Of a DNA stretch of 64,000 nt, positions 10,351 through 22,429 are shown piece after piece. The DNA comes from Mixia osmundae IAM 14324 (lineage: Eukaryota > Basidiomycota > Mixiomycetes > Mixiales > Mixiaceae), in the NCBI RefSeq assembly GCF_000708205.1, contig NW_014575558.1, forward strand, positions 496,001 to 560,000, written 5' to 3'. Each line of letters opens with the position of its first letter. The stretch's first letter is position 1. The position numbers were made by a program, and so were the translations under genes. The notes under the pieces were generated by a model. The model saw only the letters and a program-made list of their open reading frames with translations, was not told the DNA's origin and did no database searches.

Positions 10351-11248
10351 TTGCTTTGCAAGAGGTTACAGAGGCACGATCTGTACAGTCGACGATGATA
10401 GAACATCAGTCGACTACTTTGTCGTCGACGAAGATGAGGATGACGAGCAGTAGAACAGACACATGTGCATGGCTGCCATTCGCGTAATGCAACCAGTCGT
10501 CGATGCGACAGAGCATCCTGCAGACTGCGTTGGGGTTTCGTCTCACGCCTTCGCATCCGCGGCCTACTCGAGTCCTTCTGTTTCTCCAAAGGCATCCGCA
10601 TGGCTCCAATCTGAGCCATCCTTGCTCAACTCAGCATATAAACTCGGGCTCTGTACGTCTCAGCTGGACCGCTTTCGTCATGTCACATATGGCAACCATT
10701 GCAGTTGAGCGCTATGACACACCGACAAATCACCTCACGAACCTTGACTTCTACTCCTCGCGTCTTGCGATGGGTGCAAGCGATCAGATCGCCACATTAC
10801 AGCCTGCATCGTCCTGCTGGTCCAGACTGTTATACGGCACCGAGCCAGCGATCGCCATACATCCTGTGGGTGCTTCAGGAATACATTTTATTACGCCGCA
10901 TAAACTTCTGCTTCGACGAAAAGCCTGCAGCACAGTTGCATAAGCCGAGGGAGCAAGAGTTCCGGTGTTTTGAGCCGCGCAGAAGCCCTGCAAAATGCTA
11001 CAGAGGATGTTCGCTCGATTGCAGAGCAAGGCTACTTCCATGTCCAACGAGATCAGCATTCGCGTCACGCGCAGCGTACTCACTGACATCCACGCACGCA
11101 AGTAAGAGCACTGTAAGAAGTCACGTAGTATGCGGACGGTTGTCAGACCTCCTCGTCAACCTCTCTGTGACCGCGAACGGCAGGCCGCGGTTTGACCCCT
11201 GCTGTTGTGCGACTTTTTCTCTGCGCCCATATCTCGAAAGCGCTCAAG
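10351..11248. other. Unresolved stretch, possible small gene
   Basis: About 900 bp between two secreted-protein genes. A TATA-like CATATAAACTC lies near 10635 and ATGs lie near 10681-10689. All three plus frames stay open for 50-200 codons around 10690-11100, and a minus frame is open at 10784-11101. A plus-strand segment near 10930-11060 has Ser/Ala/Glu/Gln-rich composition like real protein. I could not join exons convincingly and no family is recognised. Confidence 0.3.
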
Positions 11249-12008
11249 ATGCTCTGCTCTGCTCTCCTCTCAGTACTGCTCTTTTGCGTGCTTTCAGCGG
11301 TCTCGGCGGTCTCGCTCAAATGGCCCAAGCCCAGTGATCAGCCGTTGACTGCAATCTTCGAACTCAAGAGTGAGCCCCCGTCACGGCGATGCGGCGTGGG
11401 CGTGGGCGCTCATGGCGATGACAGTGTCTATGCTAGCAATGTGCGACATTGGTGATATATCGATTGACGATGTCGAGGCGACCTTTATGATACGAGGCGT
11501 CATTGGCGGACCCACAAAACTGGAGACTGCAAATCTTGCAGCCATCGAACCGGAATACCGCTGACCCTCTTTCGCAGATCGATTCGGGCACACAGGTTGA
11601 TGCTATCAACTTGCTACGCCTCGAACGTACAAAAGACGACAACCTCGTCTCGGTAGAAGTAACAATCAAGACTTCAGGCGCGTCATCATCATGTAAGCTC
11701 GTACAGCCCTTGGCTGAGGGAATGAGCATACAGCGATCAAGCGTCCGTCTTGGGAGTCGGATGACCGGAAATGCTGCCTACCTTGGATACACATCTATCT
11801 CGATGTCTTGCTCGATGCCGGCTTAGCAAGACTCAATGGCATCGGCGCCTCTCGAGGTTGCCATCCCTTCCATGCGATCGAGCCTGCAGGTATCTGCAAG
11901 AAATACAGTCCAAGCAAGTTCTGCCACTGTCTTGCGTCGATCGGGCTGACCTGTCCTGACAGCGTTGTACGCTTGCTCGCGACTCTGGCATCACATCCTT
12001 GTGAATGA
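11249..12008 (+). CDS. Secreted CC-motif protein 3 (novel family)
   Basis: The ATG at 11249 opens a signal peptide (MLCSALLSVLLFCVLSAVSA). Intron 1 begins at GTGAGC after F-E-L-K in phase 1. The downstream exon structure is uncertain until V-D-A-I-N-L-L-R-L and V-S-V-E-V-T-I-K-T. A GTAAGC...ATACAG intron then leads to D-D-R-K-C-C-L-P-W-I-H-I-Y-L-D and a Cys-rich tail (G-C-H, I-C-K, F-C-H-C, T-C-P) ending at 12008. D-x-I-x-x-x-N-L-L, a V-x-I-K-T strand and then CC parallel the 5.1-kb protein. I am sure of the signal peptide and the CC exon, and less sure of the middle exon. Confidence 0.52.
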
Positions 12009-12438
12009 TGAACCCGTGCTGGAACGCGATACAAGCTAGACAGGCTCTCTCGCGAAGACTAAAGAGTATCGTCTTGCATTGCATGAAAATCACAGGATAT
12101 TTCTGGTGCAACGGAGATGCGCAACTTCGTTCAGTAGCCGCGAGGGGTAGGTGTGCACCGGCTTCATGGGACAGTCAGCGAGAAGCCTCAGCTCTCAGAA
12201 TATGAGCCTACAAGCATACTTCGTCGTCGTTGTCTAAGTAATCAAAGTCGAATTCCTCGCCACACTCTACGCAAATCGCTGATGCGTAGCGCGAGTCTCG
12301 AGAGGAATCACGAGTGCTCCAGTGCCGCCAGCGCAAACAACTTGGAGTCTCCGACAAGACGAGATTGCATTCATTTAGGCGATGAAGTGCGAATAATACA
12401 AGAAACCAGACAGCGGTTCACGTTTGTTCTATAAGTTT
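12009..12438. other. Intergenic, convergent 3' region
   Basis: 430 bp between the third secreted-protein gene and the 3' end of the H+-ATPase gene. No coding frame, RNA gene or repeat stands out. Terminators of both genes should lie here. Confidence 0.5.
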
Positions 12439-15400
12439 TCATCCGTGATGTGGATCGTCTCGAGACTCCGGAGCGGAATTGCCGACGGTATAGAAATCGT
12501 GCGAATCGCTGCGGTTGTGCACGATGGTGAGCTGCTGAAGCTGAGTCAGGAAATCCTCCATCTTGCTGTTCTTCTTGCCGCGATCCGTTCGGCCAAGGTT
12601 ATCGAGCCATTCGATCTTGTTGAGCAGGAAGTAGACCAGCGTGAGGACGAGCATGACACCGAGCGAGAAGCCCCAGACACGGACGACAGTAACGATATCA
12701 GTCTGCAGGAGGCGTCAGCTTCGACCACTTTGGCAGTCTGGCGTCGAGCTTACCCAGCCGTCACCATTGCGAGCGAATGTCTGGCCGTTCTCGCCAGCAG
12801 CACCAGAGAGCCAGCCGAAGACTAGGCGAGACATCAGCACACTCTCTTTGGAGCATCAGTGGGACTCACGACAGAAGATCGTAGCGATGGCATCGACAGC
12901 AAGGACGGCGCCGACCAATTGCCAGGAAGGCCAGATGAACTCGCCACCGTCTCGGCCTTGGTTGGTACGGGTCAAGAAGATAAGCCAGTTCTCGGTCAAT
13001 GCAACCTCGAGGAAGAGAATTCTGCGTCAAAGACAGTCAGCACAGGCTTCCGAGAAGAGATGGCGATGACTGACTCTTGGACTGAACCGAAGTTGGCGAT
13101 GACACCTCCGCCTTCAAGGAAGAGCGTGCCGCGGATGATCCAGGTGCCTGCCGCGAGCAAGATGCCGAGAACGGTGGAGATGACAGAGATCTTGGGGAGC
13201 TGCCATTCGACGGGCTTCTTGGCGTAAGGTGCGTTGTCGTATGCGATGGCAAGAGTGGCAACATCGGCAAAGATGGCAATGAAGACGATGAGATCGACGC
13301 GGATGACTTCGTTCTTGATGAGAATCGACAGCATGAGGTAGATTTCGAGATGCAAACCTGCGCAAGCAGGTCAGCGACTGTGTGCAGGTCACAAGCGAAC
13401 AAAACGTACAGAGGGCGATACGGTAGATGATGTAGGCCTTCATGCGGTGGAAGATCTGACGGGAGACCTTGATGGCGGTAATGATTGTAGAGAGACCTTC
13501 GTCGAGGAAGACGACATCAGCGGCTGCGCGGGCAGCATCTGATGCGCCTTCGACGGCAATACCACAATCGGCCTTCTTGAGCGAGGGTGCATCGTTGACA
13601 CCGTCACCCGTCATTGCAGTCAAATGGCCACGAGCCTGGCACATCTGAACGACTTGGTACTTGTGTTCGGGAACGACTTCAGCGAAGCCATCGGCAGCGA
13701 GAACGAAGTCGTGCAACTTGGAACCGGTCAGACCGCTGTTGAGGAGACGGGCGCTGTCGAAGACGTTGGTGCCCATGGACAGCATCTTGCAAGTTTCGAC
13801 AGCAATGGCAGTAGCATCACCAGTCAGCATCTTGATCTTGATACCCAATTCTTGAGCTTCGGCAATCGTGTTGGCAGTATCCGAGCGAGGAGGATCGAAC
13901 ATGGGCAAGAGACCGAGCAGTTGCCAGTCCTGACCTTCTTCCTTCATGGCGACACCGAGCGAACGGAAACCGCGCTTAGCGAAGTCGCTGGTCGTTGCCT
14001 TGTACTGTTGAATGGCAGCCTTGGATGGGCTGGCGAGCTTGAGAATGGCAGAGGGAGCGCCCTTTGCAGCAGTGTACTTTTTGCCATCGCGAGTGACCTC
14101 GGCAGTAATTCGCTTGGAAGTGGGATCGAAGGGCTGGAACTTTTGAGTCGTCCAGCCTTGTGACAGAATTTCTTTTGCTTTGGGATAGTCCTTGAGCGTC
14201 TGGATAGTGACCTTATCGATGGGATCAAGTGACTTGGTGTTGTGAGATGATGCAAGGGCAGCGACAGCCATCATCCAGTTGACATCGACGCCCTCGCTCA
14301 CGAAAGGCTCGTTGATGGAGAGCTTGTTGGCAGTCAAAGTACCGGTCTTATCTGAGCACAGGATGTCGACACCGGCAAGCGACTCGATAGCAGTGAGTTT
14401 TTGAACGATCGCTTGCTGACGGGCGAGGAAAGATGCACCGACGGCGAGTGTAGTAGTGGTGACGCAAGGCAGACCGACGGGAACACCAATAATCATGAAG
14501 ATAAGCGTGTAGACCAGCAAGTTGTTCTCCTTGGGCGTAGCGATACCGACATTGCGGAAGAAGCCACCGATCCAGACTGTTGAGATGGATCAGCAGATAG
14601 ACACAGGTAACAGACGAGCAAGCGCACCGATGAAGACGAAGAGAATAACGAGAACGAGGAGGGAGGTACCGATCTGGTCCATGACAATCTTGAAATGACC
14701 CTTGTCGTTGGTACCGGTGACGAGAGATGCAGTCTTGCCGACGAAAGTTGACTTGGCAGTGTTTGTGACGACGAGGTAGACCTTACCACGCTTGACACCG
14801 CAAGTGAAGAAGCATTCGTCGCCAATGTATTTGTCGACAGCAAGAGATTCACCAGTGATAGCAGCCTGATCAAGGGAAGCAACCGACGGGCCTTTATCGA
14901 CGTATGACTCGTCGCCTTCGTCATCAGCATCGCCATCCGGGTTTGCCTTGTTCTTCTTGCTCGAGGCTTCGCGGCGCTCGGTGATTTGTTTCGCCTTCGA
15001 GCGATCCTTATCGTTGTATTCGGCAAGGATACGACCGTCTGCGGGCACAGTCTGACCTTCTTCAACGACGACAATGTCACCTGGCACGAGGTCTCTGGCT
15101 TCGATTTCGTGTTCTTCCCCGTTTCGGATGACCGTTGCGCGAAGTGCGATACCTGACTTGAGCTTCTCGACGATATCGCCGGCAGCCTGGGACATCGTCT
15201 TGTCAGCTCGGCGCCATAAGACTGCAAATCAACTTGCCTTTTCTTGAATAAAGCCGACAAATGCGTTGAGTCTGTAAAGCAATACATCAGGTAAGATCCG
15301 AATGTCGCGTTGATGGCAACATACGCTAGAATACCAATCTGTGGACAGGCGGCATGTCAACGGAGGTCACAAAGGGGTAAGAAGTACGCACGATGACACC

Positions 15401-16159
15401 GAAGTCGATCCAGTCTCGCAGACCGGCAGCGAGCAAGACCGCAAGTTCCATGACATATCTGTGGAGACACGGATGAGCTCTACAGCCGGTATACAGATTA
15501 TCTGTTACTGACAGAATGGGACCACGCCAGAAGCTGAGGAACTTGATAAACATGTTCTCTCGCCTTGCGTCGAGCTCGTTGAAGCCGAATCGCTTCAGGC
15601 GAGCATCGGCCTCTGATTGGTCGAGACCTTTGAGCATGTCAGCCGTGAGCATATCCTCCGTGACCTGTATATGCAGCATTATGAGCAGTGGTGAGATCGA
15701 GTCTGTGGAGGTTACATACAGCTGCGCCGCCGACAGACGTCCGCGTCTTCTTCCACGGTGCATACCATACTCGCTTTTCTGTGTATTCGCCCTCTTCTTC
15801 GTCTCCGCCGTCGAGTGCGGCTTTCTTCTTTTGGGCAGCGGATTCATCGATATACTTGATCAGCATCGAATACTCATCTCCATCTGTTGGCGACACGAAG
15901 AGGGAGTGGGAGAGGTTGGGCGGCGATAAACAAACCAGTGGGTGATTAGGTGAAAGGGTCCATAGGAGAGAGCCAGCACAATCGGGCACGGAGGGGAGTA
16001 CGCGGACAGAGGCGAAGGAGAGCCAGTCAGCGGATGTCCTCAGGCCATTGGAGGGATGCATGACTGACCGGCGGTATCATCTGAGGCGGTATCGCCCGAA
16101 CCGGAGCCCAGCTGGGCGACCTTCTTCTCCTCGTCGGAGACCTTCTCCTGAGCCGGCAT
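12439..16159 (-). CDS. PMA1: Plasma-membrane H+-ATPase (P3A-type, PMA1)
   Basis: Electrogenic proton pump of the fungal plasma membrane. The start at 16159 gives an acidic N-terminus ([18 protein letters not shown]). A long first intron of roughly 190 nt then leads to the exon with D-G-D-E-Y-S-M-L. Seen in order: actuator domain with D-Q-A-A-I-T-G-E-S, membrane segment with G-V-P-V-G-L-P, phosphorylation motif C-S-D-K-T-G-T-L-T, nucleotide-domain K-G-A-P, hinge [15 protein letters not shown], then six C-terminal membrane segments. The tail is short and hydrophilic ([11 protein letters not shown]), the place of C-terminal regulation in Pma1. At least seven introns are present; one at about 13427 restores [11 protein letters not shown]. 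Confidence 0.93.
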
Positions 16160-16670
16160 GGTGTCCTCTTGCTGCTGCTAGCTCTTCCAGATGGATTCCA
16201 ATGGGTGGGCGACGAGCAGGCCGGTCAATGGTCGAGGGAGGTCGGCTGGAATTAGAGGTGACTGTCCGTAATCTCCACTATCGCAGGGGAGGCTCTTCTG
16301 GTCGTCCGCTCGGTGCTTTGTCGAGCTGAGAGGTCGCAAGAGGTCGAGGATGAGTCCGCGCAACTCCGACAAGTCGTCGGTACGGTGCTCGAACGACTCT
16401 TCTTGCTTCTCGCAGCAAGATCCTGCACACAACAGCCGCCGCCGTATCAAGCTGAGTAGAGTCCGCTTCCCATTTTAGAACCGCCGATCGACTTCGCGGG
16501 AATGGTTGAGCCAATTTCATTCGCTCGCGGCTGAACATTGATCAAAATTCGATTTGGGGCATTTTGGCAGACCGTGCCCATCTGTTAGCGAGATAAAACT
16601 ACCGGCTCGAGCTCGAACACGGTTGTGAGTGCGCGAGTGCGAGAGTCGCATCTCGAGAAGCGTTGGCGAC
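16160..16670. promoter_or_regulatory. Shared divergent promoter region (PMA1 / thioesterase)
   Basis: 510 bp between the oppositely transcribed PMA1 and acyl-CoA thioesterase starts. Open frames here overlap 5' leader sequence and look non-coding. Pyrimidine-rich stretches near 16100-16190 suit a highly expressed fungal promoter. No specific operator is identified. Confidence 0.4.
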
Positions 16671-18095
16671 ATGTCGCTGCTCGGACGCGCAAAGGCACTC
16701 TTGCCATCTGGCAAGAACATACAAGCACTGGCGCCTTCCCCCGACGTGTCAGCTACCACATCGACTTTGCCGGCTGTCGATTCTGAGCCGGCTAGCCTGA
16801 CACCACAGCGACGGGGCAATGGACGAGCCGACCTGATAGAATACCCGGTAGAGTTGGAGAAAGTTGGCGACGATTTGTACAGGAGCTGTCGACTGTTCAA
16901 GCCGTCAGTCGGTCCAGGAACGTAAGTCGCCGCGTCGGCTCGTAGTCAATTAGCTAGATGTCGGTCGCAGGTATGGCGGCCAAGTATTGGCTCAAGCCGC
17001 TTGGGCTGCAACACAGACCGTGCCACCGGAGCTCTCTATGCACGTGAGCTCATAGCAACATTCACGCCAAACGTATGCTAAAGTCTCCGTCTAGTCACTC
17101 CACTCGTATTTCTTGCATCCCTCCGATCCCAACGTACCGCTCGTTTATCGTGTGGAGCGTATACGGGATGGAAGATCGTACGCGACTCGGCTGACGACTG
17201 CAAATCAGAAGAACAAAGTCGTCTTTACTATCACTTGCAGTTTCTCGCGCCCGGAACCCATTCAGACCTTAGACTATGCGCCGCCGATGCCAATACCCGA
17301 ATTGAAGCCAGACAACTGTATAAGCGCAGAAGACAAGCTGCAGAATTTCTTTGACAAGATTGGCAAGAAGCTGCCCAAGGAGCAGCGCGAGCAGCTACGA
17401 AACGGCATCCGAGAACGCAAGCGAATGCCTGTCGAAGTCAGAAATGCGCAGGCAAATGACGCGGATATGCTTATGGCCGACGGAGAGAATAATCAAGCCT
17501 TCTGGTTGCGGCCGCGCGGTCGCGTGCGCAACGATCTCGCATTTGCAAAGGTCAGTGCAGACCTCGGCACTGCTTGCACAAGGCTGACTGTGACGTGTAG
17601 ATTGTGCTGCTTTACATGTCAGAGTATGCTCAATTGACCTTCTCCAACGTATGGACTAAGCAGGCGAAGCAGTCTTGGCATTTCTTTTACCGTCTCCAAA
17701 GCGCTCGGGCTGGACAAGATGTCAGATCCGCCATTAGGCACAATGGTATCATTGTCAGTCGCTCCGTCGTCCTAGCAGCGACTGTGCTGAAAGTTACGGG
17801 CCAGAGACCATTCCGTACATTTCTACTTTGATGAGCAAGTGCAGTCTCGTTTGCTTGTGTCTGTTCTGACGTGCCGTGCAGCTGGGACCCTTCTGGCTGG
17901 ACATTCTTTCACTTGACTTGCCCCGTCGCAGGCGACGGTCGAGGCATAGCAGAAGGCCAGATGTGGACAGAGGATGGCAAATTATTGGCAATTGTGACGC
18001 AAGAAGCAGTCTGCAGAGCCGATAATCGCGCAGAACTGCGCGCTCAGAAGCAGAAAGAAGCGTCTGATGCACAGAGCCCATCAGCGAAATTGTAG
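16671..18095 (+). CDS. Acyl-CoA thioesterase II (TesB/ACOT8/Tes1 type)
   Basis: Double-hotdog thioesterase that hydrolyses acyl-CoA; fungal members are usually peroxisomal. Exon 1 has I-E-Y-P-V-E-L-E-K, later exons Y-G-G-Q-V-L-A-Q-A, H-S-L-H-S-Y-F-L, Y-R-V-E-R-I-R-D-G-R-S-Y, M-V-S-L-D-H-S-V-H-F and E-G-Q-M-W-T-E-D-G-K-L-L. The MVSLDHS joint needs a phase-2 intron ending GGCCAG, and the next intron is only 38 nt. The tail ends S-A-K-L, a possible PTS1 variant. The join around 17595-17700 is ambiguous: Y-M-S-E-Y-A-Q-L aligns with human Y-I-S-D-Y-A-F-L, but the best-looking intron would remove it (see findings). Confidence 0.85.
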
Positions 18096-18163
18096 CGTCC
18101 CTTTCTTGTGTGTAGCGCATCCATATGTTGACACGGTTGTACAACAAGACTGCAACTGAATCA

Positions 18164-21107
18164 CTACCACAGCCTGGGCAGCCAGCTCGTATGGCTTGTC
18201 TTCTTGTTCTTACTCGATCGCTTCTTCTGCTTGCGCTTCCTCGCTGCCTCCTTTGCCTGCCGCTCCGCAATGACATCGAACTTTTCCCGCTCGAATTCCG
18301 CCTTGATAGGATGCGTCCGCCCTTGCACTTCGACCAAACCTAGCTTGCTGTGTGGTATCGCGGGCTCTGGCTCGCTGGGATGACCATACTCTGCGTATTC
18401 GTCATCTTCGCCCTTCACGGAGCCTTTGAGATCCACGATATGGGGCTCAGCTTCTTTGCGTCGCTGCAGCGCCATATCGTAGACATGCAGATACTATCAC
18501 ACAGGATCAGCAGAGCTTCGGAGCAAATCCAAGGACTTACATGATCGAGAGGGCCTCCTTCTCTATCCCAAGCTAGACTGAGCGCGCTAGCCACCATATG
18601 ACGGGCCTGCAGCTCGCGCATCTCCCAGCTATGCTCGGAGTCTCCCTGCATGGCTCGCCAAGCAGCGATGGCTCTCCGCACAGCGATGAGGAGATGTGCA
18701 GTCGCTAGATGTAGCTTGGCAGTCGGACTTCTGCTAGGCACATCGCCGAATTTATAGGTTGGCTGACTGGCGGATACGTCGGGCGAAAGATCCGCGAGAG
18801 CGTCGAATAAGAAAGCGTTCCCTTCGATCTCGAGCTCGCTGGCTTCATATTCTGTCAGGAACTCTGCTAACCCGCCAACCCCGCTTGAAATGACGGGCAT
18901 GCCATAGAGCAAGCCTTCGGCAGCTATGAGCCCGAAGCTCTCGGCGAAACTGGGCACAAGCGCAAAATCGCTGGCCATACGTATGAGAGAGCCCCAAGCT
19001 CGCTGGGTCGCTTCGTCCTCAATGAGTGTAAAGTGCGTGGGATGCTGTTTTTGTAATGCAAGCAGTTTTTTGCGTGGAAAGTTGTTCGGTGCGCCCATGA
19101 CGACCAGCCGCGCGTCATTGAGATGACTGCCTCGCTTTTGATCCAGGAGCTGTAATAGCGGCGCGAAGAATTCGCAGCCTTTGTTATACTGAAAGCGACC
19201 TCTGCCACCATAGCGTTAGCGGGGCCGCTTTGACTTGAAAGCACCTACATAAAGAGTAAAACTGGCCGCACAAGATCAGCCTGAGAGAAGTGCTGAGGTA
19301 GATGCTCAATGAGGATGCGCAAGGCGCGCTCTTTGGCCTCTATGAACGACGAGGCAGGCAGTATTGATGTGACAGCGTCTCTGCGTTCGAATGTGTGTGT
19401 GTCAACCAAGGCATCGCCACCCACGCGGGGAAAGGATACGCCATGTTTCTGTAGCAAGGCAGACGAGAATGGGTTCTTCTCATGGTCAGTAAAATCGAGA
19501 CCATTGGTAATGCCGACAAAATCGCCTTGCGTCGCTTTAGCTTGTATCGCAGGCATTACCCATTCCTTAAGGTAGAAGTCAAAGCGAGCCTCGACCATCG
19601 CTTCAGCTGTCGGCTCGGACACAAGTGTAACGACGTCTGCTCGCTCTATCGCCATTGCCGAAGGGAAAACGCGCTGACCGTGCACAAATTCGTCGAAGTG
19701 GTGGGTGTCGAGACTATCAAAGAAAGGCCGCATGTTTGCGAGCCAATTGCTATACTCTAATTCGTCCGTGTAGTCGTGGAGGGTGTAGACGACAGCTGGC
19801 GCCTTGTGACCTGGGAATTTGCGCCCTTGGTATTCATCAAGATAGCTCATAACGAATGCGTTCGTTGCACCGTGCAAATGAACAATATCAACACCTGTTC
19901 GCACGTCCTCATCGCTATTCGAGTCTTGCTCGTCGGCTTCGAACACTGACGCGCCAGTATCGGTAGCAAGGAATGACAAAAACTCGGCAGCTGCTTTCGC
20001 GAACCAGAGCTCTTTCCATTCTTGTGGCAAAGGTGCATATGACGAGTAGACGTCTTGAGCCGAGCTAGCCTTGAACGCATTCTTGAAAGGCTTTTTGTCG
20101 CCTGGACCGACGAGATAAACGTCAATATGCATCCGCTCCAGTCGCTCCGCTCGCTCGATCTCGTCCGGGTTGAGGAAATCGTCCACTTGATAGCCCCATT
20201 CATATTTGTAAATGTGACAATTGACGGTCTGCTCCGTGCCGCTGAGCTTTGTTTTGACTGCGAGCTCTGCAAAAGTTCGTGGACGGGGCTCCAGCGACTC
20301 GCGGAGATACGAGTAGTACGGCATGATTATTGATACATTGAGGCGAGGAGAGTTCTGTTCGGCGATGGCCAATGCAGTCAAGGCTGTCCCCATGCCGCCC
20401 ATTGAGGCAGGTCCAAATTCTTTCGTCACATGGAAGACGCGCGTCTCGTCTGGTAGAGCCAGATGTACGTTTGTATCGATGTGATGGTATTCGACGGGCA
20501 CGTAAGTCGCGCGCTCTGCCTAAGTCATGAGCAGCGTGAATTGGCAGTTGCAGATACACGTACGAATGACAATGTCGTTGTCGCCGTAAGAACGTCCCAT
20601 TAACCAGGGCCAGGCATATCGCCATAGACCGATCATGCAAAGAACGAGCGTGAGTAGCAAGAGCCATACTGAGCCGCGCTTCTGCGTGAGCAACCCCAAC
20701 GGTGCGATGGATGGCTTGCGCAGATGGCCAGCACCGGCTCGATTGCCCCTTTTCTGATTTTCGCGCGGCCGGGCAAGCGAGGTAGCGAACGAGAACCCCT
20801 TGTCTTTCTCGACAGCAGTCGAAGCGTGTCGTGCTCGCAAGGAGGGATTGCCAGCAAACAGCCTGCCATTGGCAACAGCGGGGGCCTCATCTTCATTGAC
20901 GGCTGCCAGAGAGGACTTGCTTGATCCTCGGGGCGGTGTGGCGGGGCCAAGCTCTGCTGTGCCGACAGATGGAGCGGCTGTCGCGTCCTCGTAAGTCTCA
21001 TTGTACGAAGAGCAGATTTGCACACCTTTGGTGTGACCTCTCGTCTTGGCTTCCGGCGAAGTTGCTACGCGCATTCCCCATGCTGAGAAACGCTTCTGAG
21101 TTCGCAT
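18164..21107 (-). CDS. Membrane-anchored GT5 (starch/glycogen-synthase-like) glycosyltransferase
   Basis: Type II membrane protein: about 140 hydrophilic residues, one membrane segment (W-L-L-L-L-T-L-V-L-C-M-I-G-L), then a GT-B enzyme. The N-lobe has R-V-F-H-V-T-K-E-F-G-P-A-S-M-G-G-M-G, like the GT5 domain of alpha-1,3-glucan synthases, and H-L-H-G-A-T. The C-lobe has G-I-T-N-G-L-D and the nucleotide-sugar motif E-S-F-G-L-I-A-A-E-G (E-x7-E), then G-M-P-V-I-S-S-G-V-G-G-L. An intron near 20520-20563 joins the anchor exon to A-E-R-A-T-Y-V-P. The tail is Lys/Arg-rich. It lacks the amylase and multi-span domains of Ags proteins. The polymer made is unknown. The 3' end is 68 bp from the convergent thioesterase gene. 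Confidence 0.78.
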
Positions 21108-21835
21108 ATTGAGTGGCCGCCGCGAGCAAGCGCATCTTTTTGCGACGCGACATGCGCGACAAGGCTCGACGGCTTTTGCTCGATACGCCAAGTCTTATCT
21201 GTGGTCAGCACTGTCTGCAGCTTTATCGATGCCTTCCGCTGCAGCTCAGTCTTGTGCCGAATGCCAGTTAGGTCGCAGCAGCAAGCACAATCTACCTGCA
21301 TGATAGCCCGGAAGATGCAGCCATCCTAGATTTCGGGACCTCCTGTCCAGATCAGGTCGCGGCCATCGCTGCACTGCCAGACACAAAAGCCATGCATCGC
21401 AAGGGATCGACTGCATAGGCGATATAACTCACAAAGCGCGGTGTGCAATGGGCTATCATGGAGATCGCCTGCATATTCGCCACTATGCAAGCGACGACGG
21501 AGCTCTCGTCGACAGGCTAGCTATTGTCACACAGCATGTAGCAATTTGTCAACGTCGTCGCGGCAGAGAGCGGCAGCGCAAAGCCGTTGGCCACGAGCCT
21601 CAGCGTTCCGGCGTGGGATGCAGGCATGACATGTGATTGCCAATCACTGCTTCTTTCCAATTGCAGCAATATGCGGTCAAATAATGCATTCGGAAGTCTC
21701 TGAGATATGATCACGCATACTCAACGTCCTGAGCACCGTGATCGCGTCGCCGTGCGTTGTCACGGCTTGGGCCAAGTCAGCGATTTGGATTGTTTGCTGT
21801 AGATTATGTGTTGCATCAGCTATCGAGGTCGAAAG
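21108..21835. other. Intergenic upstream of the GT5 gene
   Basis: About 730 bp between the glycosyltransferase start and the tRNA gene. Short open frames on both strands have no signal peptide, domain or believable splice sites. Nothing supported. Confidence 0.4.
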
Positions 21836-21906
21836 GCGCCAATAGTTTAATGGTAAAATAAGAGCCTTCCAAGCTCTGGCTCTGGGTTCGATTCCCAGTT
21901 GGCGCA
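21836..21906 (+). tRNA. tRNA-Gly (anticodon TCC)
   Basis: 71-nt cloverleaf. The acceptor stem GCGCCAA pairs with TTGGCGC, with A as discriminator. The D-arm region is TAGTTTAATGGTAAAATA (B-type A box), the anticodon stem is AGAGC/GCTCT around loop CTTCCAA (anticodon TCC), and the T arm is CTGGG-TTCGATT-CCCAG. No intron. TTTTT follows at once, a pol III terminator. Confidence 0.97.
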
Positions 21907-22429
21907 TTTTTGCCGCGTGCTAGCCCGGTCTTTTGCAGCATCCGTCACTGAGGCGTTCGCGCATATTTTCGGTTGGTCTGCTGGGCACTAGATGGTCGAT
22001 TGTCAGAAGTTTCGCGCGAGACGGGGATTGAGCAATTATTGGCACGCGAAGTGAAGCTTGCGACAAGAAGCACTCAAGCAGAGCCTATGTAGCAGTATGC
22101 GCAGGGGTAGTAGTATACGGTGGCTGTCATGCATTGATGAGCTAGCTTATAAAGTCTGCTCTTGAGACTGGCCTGCTCGAAATGCAATACGCTTTGGCTA
22201 CGCGCTTCTCACTGAGAGTATCCACAGCAAGTGATGCTTCTCCGCTTCAGTCTGCGGAGCCATTCAAAGCTCTGTGAAGGCTAGCAAACCGCTGCAAAGC
22301 GTTAACACAGACGTTTTAATCCATCTATATAACTCTGTCCGTCATTCACAATTGTGCGAGTTCAAAGAGGACTTTTGCCGGACGCCTCATCAAGCCAAGT
22401 TGTATATTCGACAACTTGTTGACAAGCAA
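21907..22429. other. Intergenic downstream of tRNA-Gly
   Basis: About 520 bp with the tRNA terminator at its left edge and TATA-like TTATAAAG near 22148. A plus frame at 22274-22699 is open for 141 codons, but it lies antisense to the CC exon of the minus-strand secreted-protein gene and has no signal or domain, so I do not call it. Confidence 0.35.
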
